DNA of 64,000 nucleotides from Acanthacorydalis orientalis (taxonomy: Eukaryota; Arthropoda; Insecta; Megaloptera; Corydalidae). Location of the stretch: assembly GCA_034766995.1 (NCBI GenBank), contig CM068317.1:34880428-34944427 (forward strand), given 5' to 3'. The notes beneath the pieces are model-generated. The model was not told the DNA's origin, searched no databases, and worked only from the letters and a program-made list of their open reading frames with translations. Shown piece after piece: positions 37,758 to 49,175 of this stretch (within the stretch, counting starts at the first letter, position 1; every line of letters begins with the position of its first letter). The position numbers and the translations under genes are program-made.

Positions 37758-37873
37758 TATAATTAGTGAAAGAGTACAAAATAAGATACTGAAGTAATAT
37801 CGTAAAGGGCACAGTTGAAATGAAAGAATAATAGTAGATATGAACACTGTGATTAAACTCATTGTCATAAATA

Positions 37874-37948
37874 AATTAAAATCACTTAAATATCACTTAA
37901 TTAAAATCACTTAATAATATCACTTAATTAAAATCACTTAATCACTTT
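37874..37948. repeat. Minisatellite, about 3 copies of a 25-27-bp unit
   Basis: The unit AATTAAAATCACTTAA plus TATCACTT occurs about 2.8 times in tandem with small length changes between units. It lies about 115 bases from the right end of mariner copy A. Confidence 0.88.
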
Positions 37949-38401
37949 TCATATCAGAATATCAAATACTTAATTATAGTTTATTTAGATATCATCAGAT
38001 TTTATGTATCCACACTCTGAAAATGATAACATTGCTATTAAAATACACCAAGTATATCAAAATAAACAATTATGAATTATTTATTATTTTGAAAATAATC
38101 AAATTGCGTGATATGAAGTGTGTATTCATTGAGAGAAAAGTAATGTTTCATATAAAATGAAAATTTAATTTTCTATTTAAAATGTACTCTTCTCTTTCTT
38201 ATTGAAAATGATTTGAATAAGTTTATGCAGTCAGGTCTCGATTTAGTTTAAATCATTTATATTCGAAACAGAATGTTATTTCGACTATTTTGAAACGTTT
38301 CTTTTTAAAAAAATGGCTTCATTATAAAAACTATAGTTTAAAATCCATACTTATTACTTAGAAATCTCATTAAAAACCACAATATGTAATAAATATGTTA
38401 A

Positions 38402-38430
38402 TGCTTGCTTGCTTGCTTTTAGGTATGTTT
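38402..38430 (+). other. Recursive-splice-like motif
   Basis: TGCTTGCTTGCTTGCTTTTAG is followed at once by GTATGT at 38422/38423, an abutting 3' and 5' splice consensus. A second poly(T)-AG follows within the same 20 bases. The TGCT repeat may simply be a tetranucleotide tract, so support is weak. Confidence 0.2.
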
Positions 38431-39180
38431 TTTTTTTAGTTTGAAAAAAACATCTGATTATTCCATAACAGTATTGTTGTATAAAAGTTATAATATATTA
38501 AAACCCATAACTTTTAGTAAAGAGAGTAGAGGGTAATAAAGGTCGACAATTCTATTTTATCTTTTCATCAATTTATGTGGAATAAATTTATTAAACTGTT
38601 GGTCTTTTTCAATATACACAAAATGTCAAACAACTGTTGAGTTTCATACTTTCAATTTTCTTTTATATTTAGTATAACTTACTACAACTTTACTTTTATT
38701 TCTTCAATTCAACATAGTGAAAACTATTTCATACTTACTACATAATGGAAAACTAAAATCATCTCAAGAAAACTGTATAAAACAATGTTGAATTCTACGT
38801 TTATTAAAACTTTTATCTCTAAATTCAATTCTTTCTACTGCATTTAAATAAATGCATTATTAAAGCTCTTCGAAAAATTATCATAAAATATGCTACATTT
38901 AAATTATTCAAATACAAATATTACAATAAAATTCAATTTTAAAAATCGTTTGAAATGCAATTATTTTCTTAGTCGTCTGTAACTGCTTCCAAATGAATGC
39001 AAGTGTAATTTTGTGTATTCAATATGTGTTCATATTAGTACGTATGTGTGTGTGTGTCATTTAGTTTGTCAGATAAGTGACATTTCTAACGCACAAGTTT
39101 TGCCAATACTATCATATTAATTGTTATGGAAGGAAATTTGGTACGATGCAAAATTTAATAATAGACTCGCTAATAATTGA

Positions 39181-39181
39181 T

Positions 39182-39236
<55 letters not shown>
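39181..39236. repeat. (TA)n microsatellite, about 26 units
   Basis: TA run with one CA interruption near 39191. Confidence 0.95.
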
Positions 39237-39237
<1 letters not shown>

Positions 39238-39289
39238 TATATGAGTATAAGTATACATATGTATTTGTGTACATAATATGTATATTGAG

Positions 39290-39645
39290 GCATACATATG
39301 AAGAAGCCACATCGTACGAAGCGTAATTAAATACGAACAGGTGTATCATACACGATATCAATTTCCACACGTTTGGCTGGAAATTCAAACATAATTCATC
39401 TGCATAATAGAGAATACGCATATTGCGTGTCAAATTCCTGTTAAAATTTGACGCCGTGACAGATGAGATATAAAGAGATAGATCGTTGAATTTGAATGCG
39501 TTATCGCCGAAAGCATCTCAATTCTTTATAACATTAAATTATGCATAAGTGATGCTAATGGATCACTTGTCATTTTCGTATAATGTCAGTCGCGGCACAA
39601 TGTAAAATACTAAGCCTTAATGCATGTGCATATTGTATTCAACTT
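39290..39645. promoter_or_regulatory. GC-elevated patch with POU/homeodomain-like sites, candidate enhancer
   Basis: Balanced composition for about 350 bases. Contains AATTATGCATAAG at 39537-39549, identical to 30499-30511, close to GATGCTAATGGATCACTTG at 39551 and TGCATGTGCAT near 39622. Several CpGs occur, such as TTATCGCCGAAAGC near 39501. No credible ORF is present. Enhancer function is inferred from the motif cluster and composition only. Confidence 0.4.
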
Positions 39646-40568
<923 letters not shown>

Positions 40569-40633
40569 TTCTGTCATCAGTAATATCATCTTTATAATAT
40601 AGAAAGAATGTAACAGAATTTTAATTGGAAATA

Positions 40634-41145
40634 TTAGGTTGGTGGGAAAATAATTGCGGTTTTTATTTTATGAATTCTAATCTTTTTTTTAAGTGGAAGT
40701 GTCATTTCATTTCAACATCGACTTTGGTTTAATTATTAATTTTGCTTCAAATTGGGGTATTGAATTAAAGATGGAAAAGAAGCAAATAAGAGCAATTTTT
40801 TGTATGAGTCCAAAAAGGGTGGTAAAGCAGCAAAAACTGCTTGTAAATTAAACGATGCTTTGGTATTGGTACTGTTAAGGAACGTACGGTGGAATGACGG
40901 TTCAAAAAATTTCGTGCTAAGGACGAGAGCCTTGAAGATGAAGAAGGTCGCAGTCGTCCTTCTTCAGTTTATAACGACCAACTGAAGAGCGTTATTTGAA
41001 TCAGAACCACTCACAACAATTCTAGAGCTTGCACAATAGTTAGGCATTAGTCAGCCAATAGTTCGGAACCATTTAAAACAGCTAGAAAAATCAAAAAAGC
41101 TTGATAAATGTGTACATAATCGCACTTATTTTTCTATCAACTTAA
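40634..41145 (+). mobile_element. Internally deleted Hsmar1-like mariner (copy B, 512 bp)
   Basis: The left end TTAGGTTGGTGGGAAAATAA, then TTGCGG, is close to the Hsmar1 inverted repeat. The right end reads TTAAGTTGATAGAAAAATAA, then GTGCG, on the minus strand. TA flanks both ends (40632-40633, 41146-41147). The interior carries the leader and the N-terminal helix-turn-helix part of the transposase, then jumps straight to the 3' end. The catalytic domain is missing. The jump occurs just after the KQLEKSKKL block, nearly the same place as in copy A, so both probably descend from one deletion derivative that was mobilised in trans. Confidence 0.9.
40771..41108 (+). pseudogene. Mariner transposase N-terminal (DNA-binding) pseudogene, copy B
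   Basis: Starts MEKKQIRAIF (ATG at 40771), then a frame break, YESKKGGKAAKTACKLNDA, another frame break and a stretch matching EDEEGRSRPSSVYNDQLK. It goes on to SEPLTTILELAQ, a stop, LGISQPIVRNHLKQLEKSKK and LDKC. This corresponds to the two helix-turn-helix motifs of Hsmar1-type transposases, including the GRPSEVDNDQLRA-like linker. In-frame stops and frameshifts prevent translation. No catalytic residues are present. Confidence 0.87.
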
Positions 41146-41230
41146 TACATAACATTTTATAAATTATTTTTAAAAATTTCATGTCTGTATTCTTTCTTTG
41201 TACAAAAACCTTTATTTTTTATTAACTATC

Positions 41231-41300
41231 ATTTTTTGTTACAGGTATGTGTTTTCGGTTTATTGTGCTTTCTATCAATTTCTAATGGAAGTAATGTAAG
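41231..41300 (+). other. Recursive splice site candidate with downstream 51-nt micro-exon
   Basis: CATTTTTTGTTACAG is followed immediately by GTATGTG at 41244/41245, an abutting acceptor and donor. TTAACTAT about 20 bases upstream could serve as branch site. A second, strong donor GTAAGTAAG begins at 41296, so 41245-41295 could be a 51-nt exon. That interval is a multiple of three, and two frames are open, one reading VCVFGLLCFLSISNGSN, a hydrophobic stretch ending in small polar residues. It lies only about 100 bases beyond mariner copy B. Signals are good, but expression is unknown. Confidence 0.35.
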
Positions 41301-41648
41301 TAAGTAATTTAAAAAATAATATTAAATTCATATTTAGATTACAAATAAGTCCATAACAGAATAGATATAACTAACTTTATTTTTGAATAATTTAAATTAT
41401 TTAACAAATATCTTTCTTGTCAATTTCAAAACAAATATCTTTAAATTCAATAAGATTTCCTATCGAAAAATATTCCTTTTTCATAAATAATATATAAATA
41501 ATGCACAATATTTCAAATCTATAATAAGCTGCAATCTGGTACTTTAATAATGTTCACCTATAGATTGAAACAAATTGTATGAATTAGAATTTTTCTCGTA
41601 AAATTTTTTTTTCTTGTAAAAGATTTTATATCTTAAATAAATTGATCT

Positions 41649-41680
<32 letters not shown>
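41649..41680. repeat. (TA)n microsatellite
   Basis: About 15 TA units with one TG interruption. Confidence 0.93.
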
Positions 41681-41681
<1 letters not shown>

Positions 41682-42341
41682 TGAATTAAATTAATTTGTA
41701 ATGATAATCAATTGAAAAGTAGTTCAAACCACTACCTCACAATTTGACTTTCTTGTTATGATGTGAAATGACACGAATAAATTAATATAGAACTGAATAT
41801 GTTGTGACAACACAACTACCTGAAACTGTCAACACGAAGGGAAAACATCAATTATTTTGTTTATAGAACGTAAACAACGGGTCAGATTCCAAAATAAATA
41901 AATAGGGCGAAGACACGAGATGTAGTAATACAAAAAAAATACGCGTGCGAAGTGTTCATATGGAAAACATTTATACGAAATAACTAGTAATATCACATAG
42001 CTATAATCGAGTATGAAATTATTGTTTGTTTTTCATTCCATCTTTGACGTAAAGAATGATTCATCGATCAATGTAGGATACTCGTCTGTTTGTTACACCG
42101 GAGGGGTGGATTAAAAATTTGTTACGGATCAACGACTTAAAAATGATTAATATTCAATGCAGGGTGTAGAACGCAACTTTTCAAGTTTGATCAATTTCGT
42201 GCGAAAAAATATTGATGGAGGTAATATCAGCTAATAACTGTGTATACAATTTAAAATTCATTTCCGTAGAAACTGTTATAAAGTATATAGAATTTTATTT
42301 CATAAATATACACATACATATCTGTACATATGAACACACTC

Positions 42342-42344
<3 letters not shown>

Positions 42345-42405
<61 letters not shown>
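42345..42405. repeat. (TA)30 microsatellite
   Basis: Perfect TA run. Confidence 0.96.
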
Positions 42406-42407
<2 letters not shown>

Positions 42408-42559
42408 ATATACATACAGCCATGTGTTCAATAAAGTAGAATTTTTAGCACACAAAATAAGCTTCACTGATTCCTTGTCATGTTGTTAAATAAAACGTAA
42501 TGGAAGTTTGTCATTTAATACGTATATTGATACTTATTGATATTGAATATTTTGTTGAT

Positions 42560-42745
42560 ACCCTCCTATGAGTCGTCGCCATGGTGTCCGAATGTGTCGC
42601 TACCATAATCGAACCCACGACCCTTCTTATCGCATATTGTCAGCTGACAGACGTGTCTACAAACTAGGGGTGACAATTCAATAAAAATTGAATGTAATAA
42701 GATGTACATATCACTGCACAAACGTGTGTTTCATTTAACTGATCG
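42560..42745. promoter_or_regulatory. GC-elevated patch with palindromic TGTCAGCTGACA
   Basis: A compact CpG-containing patch. The 12-bp palindrome TGTCAGCTGACA at 42638-42649 combines an E-box (CAGCTG) with two TGACA half-sites of the Meis/homothorax/TGIF type. A 38-codon plus-strand ORF (42568-42684) begins MSRRHGVRMCRYHNRTHDPS and has a high Arg content, but no family is recognised. On the minus strand, GTGGGTTCGAT near 42612 resembles a tRNA B box, without a matching A box or cloverleaf. I favour a regulatory element. Confidence 0.35.
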
Positions 42746-44079
42746 CACTATGAAAGCTGATAAAATATTATTCTATATTTTTTTTCAGTGTTATTTATTT
42801 TACTCCTCTATCCTTTCTTTATACACATAATTTATATTACTTAAATACATGTACAAATATATTAATCTGTAGTATTCGAATACATTTTTTTTTAATTTTA
42901 ATTTATAACGAACATTTTGAAACCATCTAGGAGTATGATTTTTGTAATTAGTCGGTTCTCGTATTTGTTCTCTGAAACTTGATTTATGCGAATATAAGAG
43001 TCTTTAATTTATTTGTTTACCAGACCAAGAATTTAATAGCACAAAAACAGGTCATCATGTCAGCAATATTTATGCATCATATTTTTAATTAAAAACGTTC
43101 TAAATCATTCTAATAGTATCTTGTAATATGACAATTACAAGGTAACTAGTACACATTCATTTTTATTATTAATGTGTGTTAGAAGAATATCACTGATATA
43201 AAATTTTATTTTTATAAATTAATTGGAATAAAACATTATGTATTTTATTTATTGTTAATGCTAATTTTATTTGTAGTTTCCATATTTACCCATTCTCTTA
43301 AACAAAAATATTCAATTCGAAAATATTCATTCTATATAAGTAAAACATTTACTGAAATTTAATTATTTTCATTCAATTTGATGTAAGAAAAAATAATTCA
43401 GTATTTATACATTTTCTTCGATAAAATTTGTATATCATAAATTAATAATTATAGAATGAGATTGTATTATTCTTATAATTTAAAATTGATTGAATTTAAA
43501 TCATGTTTAATGATTAAAAATATAAAATAATCACAAAAAGAAATAAAATGTATCTTGAAACGTTTTAAAATAAATTCAGTTACTTTATTATTACTTATTG
43601 AATTTTCTTATATGTTATTAATTTGGGAAATATGATAAGTTTGAAAAATTCGAATTTTGTATAAAATCATGATTATAAAATTATTATTTTATTATCTAAT
43701 GATTATTTCAGAATTTATCAATTTTTCTTTTAGTCTCAATCTTAATTTCAGTTTTCATCATCAATTTATCAAATTTATTTTCACAATGACACTTTATAAA
43801 CTCAATTAAAAACAAATTTAAAAAAAATATTCATGAAGGAAGATTACAATACAAAATAATATTTTTTGTTATCAAGTAATAAAAATCAATGAGTAAAATA
43901 TATCACAAAAGAATTAAACTGTCAAAGTGATAAATTTAAATAAATATTTACAAAATCTATAACTATTGTCTACACAAATTCTGATTTATTATACTTTTTT
44001 CAAAAGCTTTCTTATAAACCCCCCTTTATAAATGTCATATACTTAATAATTGTATGAGTCATCTATGTTTTCTTTACAT

Positions 44080-44310
44080 GTATGCACCCTGTTTAACCGA
44101 TAAGCAACGCCTGTTAGTGTGTCGTGTGGCACTGGTTCATTCTAATTGCGATAATCCTGAACGCAAGGCATAATGATAACCTTGCAATTATATTAAAGCA
44201 GGGTCCGGTCGTCAAAGCTGGTACCAATCGCAAAACATCACGTACATTGATATCATAATAGGTCTTTTAGCTTTTGCTCGTGCATAAGATTATCTTTATT
44301 GAACTCGTAT
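44080..44310. promoter_or_regulatory. GC-elevated patch, candidate cis-regulatory element
   Basis: Balanced composition with CpGs (for example GGTCCGGTCGTCAAAGCTGG near 44203) and homeodomain-like strings (TTCTAATTGCG, GTGCATAAGATTATC). No open frame or RNA fold is recognised. Confidence 0.3.
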
Positions 44311-45990
44311 AATTAAAGATGAACATCTTCGTTATATTATTATTCATATTAAATTTAACATTTAATTCATTCTCTTTCAAATGATTTAATTTGTATAAAA
44401 CGTAAACGATTTTAAAATATTATCAATTAACTAGATATTTTCATTTAAATTCAACAAAATTTTTGAAAAGAAAATATTGATTTTTTTCTAATCGAATTAT
44501 ACTTAATTTTGATTGTACTTCATGCAATGTTTCTAGCTAAAAAGAGAAAGGGTGTATTTTAAAGAAAGAATACAAAATCTAATTCACTTTTTTGTTTCTT
44601 TTTCCATTTTATTGCCCTTTGGGACATTGTGAACCTCAAACGACTTCGTCTGGAAACCAGTATGCATATAAATGCAGTCTCGTTTTTATTGACAATGTAA
44701 GATTATAAAAGTTTTCTTAGATGGTTTCAAGATGTACTCAAGTTATTTTGTTAAGTGCATATTTGTTCACCATTCTTCTTTTAACATTTATTTAATTTAC
44801 TAAAAGTCCTAATGAAAATTGCATCTTTCCACATTTAAATATTATTTTCTAATATGAACATACAAAAAACTTGAAGTAGCTATTTTATAGGTCATACATT
44901 TTCAATCTGTTAACATCGTTTTATATGAAGAATTTTTCTTACACGGATAGTTTTCTCTCAACATGTCATGGTCTTAAATATCAAATGTATTAATCAATCA
45001 GTTTAACAAATTAAAAAAGGAAACCTAAACAATTACATATTATTTTCGTTTTAAGATTAAACCATTAAAATTATTTTTCAGTTATAGAAATAAATATAGT
45101 GTTTACTAATTCAGAAAACTGATACTAAGATTTAATGAATCTGTACTTTTTTGTACAAGTATATCTATTTATTTATTATTTTTATAAATTTTTAATTTTA
45201 AAAACAATAAATCAAATATTTATAAGCATAGCAGATCGTTTATTTACACATTTTTTTATTTCTTGACACAAATATATTTTTATTTATCATTTTATTATTT
45301 TTCATATGATAGAATGATATTTTTATAAAAAAATATTATAGTTGGGTATATACTAACAGTATAATGCGTTATCTTTATAATATAAATAAACTAGTGAAAA
45401 TTGTTTAAGAAACACTGTCTAACACTTTTTAGTTAACATTGAAGTTTAACTATTAAAAAGACAATTTCGATGTTAGTATTAATTTATTTATGATTCCATA
45501 AATAAAATATTACACAGCACGATGGAATATTGATTACTAAGTTATGAGTATGAGTTTGGGTTTGTGAGATGACATGTTTCATTAAGAAAATTGTTATCTC
45601 GAATGTAAGCTTCCAGCTTAATAAGATTTTTGATACGTCTTATAAATATCTTAAAAATAAAAACAAACATAATATTAAATGCAAATAATATGACGTTATT
45701 TAAAAAAGGCACGGTCACGAAAATTGATAATATTTTAAATTCGAATATTTATATTCATGTTTTATTGAAACTTTAGGACTTTCACTTTTACAAGATGTGC
45801 TCATTTTTAAGTTTTAAAAAATGCATGCCTCAGCAACATCTATATTTTGAGAACTACACCGAAACCGTTTATATTTATGTAAAACTAACTCGTTGTCTCG
45901 TAAACTTTCGCCCAAACTAGTACTAAAAAACAAAACGTACAATGTGCATAGAAACACGTCATAAAAATATTAAAGTATCTGGAAGACAAT
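44311..45990. other. AT-rich non-coding stretch
   Basis: Nothing is recognised. Slightly less AT-rich at 44600-44720 without a pattern. Confidence 0.6.
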
Positions 45991-46350
45991 AGAGTGGTGC
46001 GGAAAAAAGAAGACCGCATCGGACACGAACTATGTAAACATCTCGTTTGATCGTAAAAACAAATTGCTTGTGGCTGTGACAGTGTGGTGTTTCGACGGTG
46101 TCAGAACGCCAGCACAATTCAAGTAGATGGGTATTAGCGGTATCTCTGAGCAGATGGTGTTACCGTACAAGAAAGCTGTAAACACAGTGCACCATACCGT
46201 GTGGATGCGTCTCCTTGTGTTTTATAGATCGCCCGTGGACGCGTAATAAAACGTGACGACGCAGCCTCCCTTTAAGCAAGATGTTAGGTTGACCACGTAC
46301 TGCTGGCTCGCTGTATCATAATACGCTCAGGGAACAACTGTCTGCGACAT
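45991..46350. other. GC-elevated non-repetitive patch of unknown nature
   Basis: About 360 bases of near-balanced composition with frequent CpGs, in which every frame is interrupted. It is richer in G than the other patches (for example GTGGTGCGGAAAAAAGAAGA near 45992 and GTGTGGTGTTTCGACGGTGT near 46081). It includes a forkhead-like GTAAACATC near 46034. It could be an enhancer, a non-coding exon or an old insertion too decayed to name. Confidence 0.3.
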
Positions 46351-46710
46351 GTCTACCATCCACTAAATTCTATTATATACTAGTTGAATTCAATTATTGT
46401 AAAGTTTTTTGGGACTCGACGAAATAAATTATACAAGGTATTACACAAGAACAACTCTTCTTCAGAAAATATACGACCTACTTCTTTACAAGCCAAATAA
46501 ACTACATTCAATTATGTCATATCTAATAGTACATGAATCAACTACTATCTTTTTATGTCCTTTTCCTTTAATTCTCTATTTTAAACTTTAATGTAACTCT
46601 ATAACTTAACAGAATAAAAACATTTTTTGTCGAACTTGCAATTTTCAAATAAAAATTGAAGCATAGAATGATAAATTATAATTTATATATTCATACGTAC
46701 ATACGTACAT
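46351..46710. other. AT-rich stretch ending in CATACGTA repeats
   Basis: No gene is accepted. A 60-codon frame at 46409-46591 has no features. CATACGTACATACGTACAT at 46692-46710 forms a small tandem at the edge of the mariner element. Confidence 0.6.
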
Positions 46711-47536
46711 ACGTGGGTCGTTTGATAAGTATGTTGAAAAAGCAAGTTAAACACTGTTTTTTTTTTTGAAAAAATCGATTTTTTTTCTCAACATAGTCTC
46801 GATTGAGGGCTATGCACTTGATCCAGCAAATCTACAAAATTCACATTGACGGCGGAAATGACATCCTCATTCGACGAGAATATCTTTCCACACAAATTTT
46901 CAAATTTGTGAAGAGAAAGATGTCGCACGGGACCAAATCTGAAAAATAGGGTGGATGAGGAATCAATTCGAAGCTTAATTCGTGTAATTTTGCCATTGCG
47001 GCGGTCGATTTGTGGGACGGCTCGTTGTCCTGGTGAAAGAGCACTTTTGTGTGCTCCAATCTTGGCCGCTATTATTTCAGCTCTTCTTTCAAACTGTTCA
47101 ATAGTGTGGCATAATAGGCTCCTGTTATCGTTTTTCCCTTTGTTAAGTAGTCAATCAGAATGATTCCTTGGGAATCCCAAAAAAAAAACAGCTGCCATCA
47201 CCTTTCCGGCCAACAAAACGGTCTGCGCCTTCTTCGGCACACTTTCACCACTCATTGTCCACTTCTTTGATTGCTTTTTTGACTCAGATATGTAATAGTG
47301 AATCCATGTTTCATCCACGGTGACGAATCGAGGCAAGAAGACCTTCTCGTTTTTTACAGTTTTATGGCAACTGATACATTGCTCTCTTCAGACATCTATA
47401 GAACGTGAACAACGCGTCGCTTTTGGCTGAAATTTCATCTGTACTAGTTTGAAAAGTAGCATTTGATAGCTGTAACGTTACCAAATGAATGGTCGCGCAC
47501 GTCATAGAAATTTACCAAACTTATCAAATGAAACTC

Positions 47537-47538
<2 letters not shown>
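46711..47538 (-). mobile_element. Mariner element with N-terminal deletion (828 bp)
   Basis: The plus-side end ACGTGGGTCGTTTGATAAGT and the opposite end, ACGAGTTTCATTTGATAAGT when read on the minus strand, form an imperfect terminal inverted repeat. The repeats differ from those of the Hsmar1-like copies. The minus strand encodes most of a DD34D catalytic domain, but the N-terminal DNA-binding half is missing, so the element is about 0.5 kb shorter than a full mariner. A 73-base (TA)n tract abuts the right end, consistent with insertion at TA. This is a third mariner lineage in the window and the mirror image of copies A and B, which keep the N-terminus and lose the catalytic part. Confidence 0.87.
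46787..47400 (-). pseudogene. Mariner transposase catalytic-domain pseudogene (DD34D)
   Basis: Reading along the minus strand: KTVKNEKVFLPRFVTVDETW holds the first catalytic Asp. WTMSGESVPKKAQTVLLAGK and VMAAVFF follow. A frame change occurs at an A10 run (47179-47188 on the plus strand). The reading then resumes as WDSQGIILIDYLTKGKTITG and AYYATLLNSLKEELK, two stops, RPRLEHTKVLFHQDNEPSHK (second Asp) and HPPYFSDLVPCDIFLF (third Asp). Exactly 34 residues separate the Asp of HQD from that of PCD, the mariner DD34D signature. After another frameshift, WIKCIALNRDYVEKK ends the protein near 46787. All three catalytic Asp are readable, but stops and frameshifts make it inactive. Confidence 0.88.

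Positions 47539-47539
<1 letters not shown>

Positions 47540-47612
<73 letters not shown>
47540..47612. repeat. (TA)n microsatellite, about 36 units
   Basis: A perfect 73-base run that begins directly at the mariner end. Confidence 0.97.
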
Positions 47613-47614
<2 letters not shown>

Positions 47615-48759
47615 AACTACTCTAACTCGTTTATAATTTCATCTTCTTATATTTTCTCTTAATTAAATATTACTTTCGAATTCTTAGCTTTATTTGTTAA
47701 GGCAATTTAATCCAATTTTCATTTAAGAATAACTGACTGGCCTCAAAATCACTAATGACAAATGTTCTATATTCTGAAAGTTGATATTTAGTATGCATTT
47801 TTATAAGCTTTGCCTAATGTCCTCGTCATGTATTTTAAGTGATATTTATCCATAAATATAACAATCTGTAAATCTGTAAACATCACTATGAAAATAGAAT
47901 TATAACCAATTAAAAATGTTCAATATACATTTTATACAATTGGTTTTCTTTCCCTTCTTAAACTTGTTTTGTTAATAGAGATAACTCAGATGCTACCATT
48001 TCGCTTATAACAATTGTATCGCTTACAAAATATTATAAAATGATATATGAGATAATATTGTTTTTTAAAAATTCATAAAATTTATTCTATTAAATAAAAT
48101 AATTATCTATATTTAGTGTCACTGAAGGACTCCATTGATTCGTAACGTAATTTTTGTAGATACCGCAACGTTTGGCATAATATATTTGATGCCCTATTGA
48201 ATTTGTAAATCAAAAGTTTTGCATCAGTATTATTATTTTTATGCAATTTAAATATTTTTTTAAATTTCTATGTTTTACATACAGTCTTTTATATAGAAAG
48301 ATGTTATTATTTAGACTTCATTTTAATTACATTTTTTATATAATCTAAATTACTTGTAAATTTTTATTTTTTTAGAATACTAAAAAAAGTAATATCGGAT
48401 CCAAGAGAACTTTACCAAATAAATGGCAACATATAGTGATTTAGGTATAGATCAGCGAATATGTAGTAATTTTATTCAAGATAAATAATTATAATATCAC
48501 AAAATCATGTTTTATATGCATACACGTTTAAGTTGTATTAAATATATTTTTGTAATCAACCAAGTTTGTTTTATCTCAGTCGCACGATAGATATAAAATG
48601 ATATTTCTGATATAAAATCTTGAATATGAGTTGAGATCTATTACCGATTGAAAATGTATGGTCTCTAATTCTAACCTATCATTTCCAAACAATCTATAAA
48701 ACATTCATGTTTCAATTTATTGCTTTCATACTTATTATGATCAATTCAAGAATACATTG
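47613..48759. other. AT-rich non-coding stretch
   Basis: Nothing is recognised. Confidence 0.6.
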
Positions 48760-49175
48760 AACTTTAGATATGTTTCGATTGGAATGAGAATCAAATAAAA
48801 GTAAATGCATGAAATGCGTATTTTCGAAGTAGGTTACAGGAAAGTGTTGCAGCTATAACATATCTCTATCTACTCATACAGTGCTCTTCAAGTTAGCAAA
48901 AAATGCACTCTCACAATATCTCGTAACTCAAATGTGCATGATATATCTTGATTGTCGGCTCTCTTTTTTCATATTCGCATATTCTGTACGAACAGTGAGA
49001 GAGATAAGCACCGTTTAGATATATTTTGTATTTCTATACAATGTGTATGTACTCGATGGGCATAAAATACGTTACAATGTATCCTGTATGTCGTGTTTGT
49101 ACTGATAACGAAATGATCGAACTCATAACCATACATAAGCAGCTAGATTTATAGTAAGCTGTTTCGTTTATGATA
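48760..49175. promoter_or_regulatory. Moderately GC-elevated patch, possible cis-regulatory region
   Basis: Composition is more balanced than the flanks, with strings such as TGATTGTCGGCTCTC near 48948 and GATAAGCACCG near 49004 (a GATA-type site). No frame or fold is supported. Weak evidence only. Confidence 0.22.

Larger units (their letters stand above)
37758..39180. other. AT-rich non-coding stretch
   Basis: Holds the minisatellite at 37874 and a recursive-splice-like motif at 38422, described separately. There is a short (GT)n near 39047-39056. Otherwise nothing is recognised. Confidence 0.55.
41301..44079. other. Mostly AT-rich non-coding stretch
   Basis: GC-elevated text lies at 41800-42200 (for example TTGTTACACCGGAGGGGTGG near 42091) and at 42560-42740 (separate entry). 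Microsatellites are at 41649 and 42345. The part from 42800 to 44080 is uniformly AT-rich with nothing recognised. Confidence 0.5.

Noticed and set aside
42600..42640. tRNA gene suggested by GTGGGTTCGAT on the minus strand
   Set aside because: No matching A box, acceptor stem or anticodon arm could be laid out around it, so at most it is a B-box look-alike.
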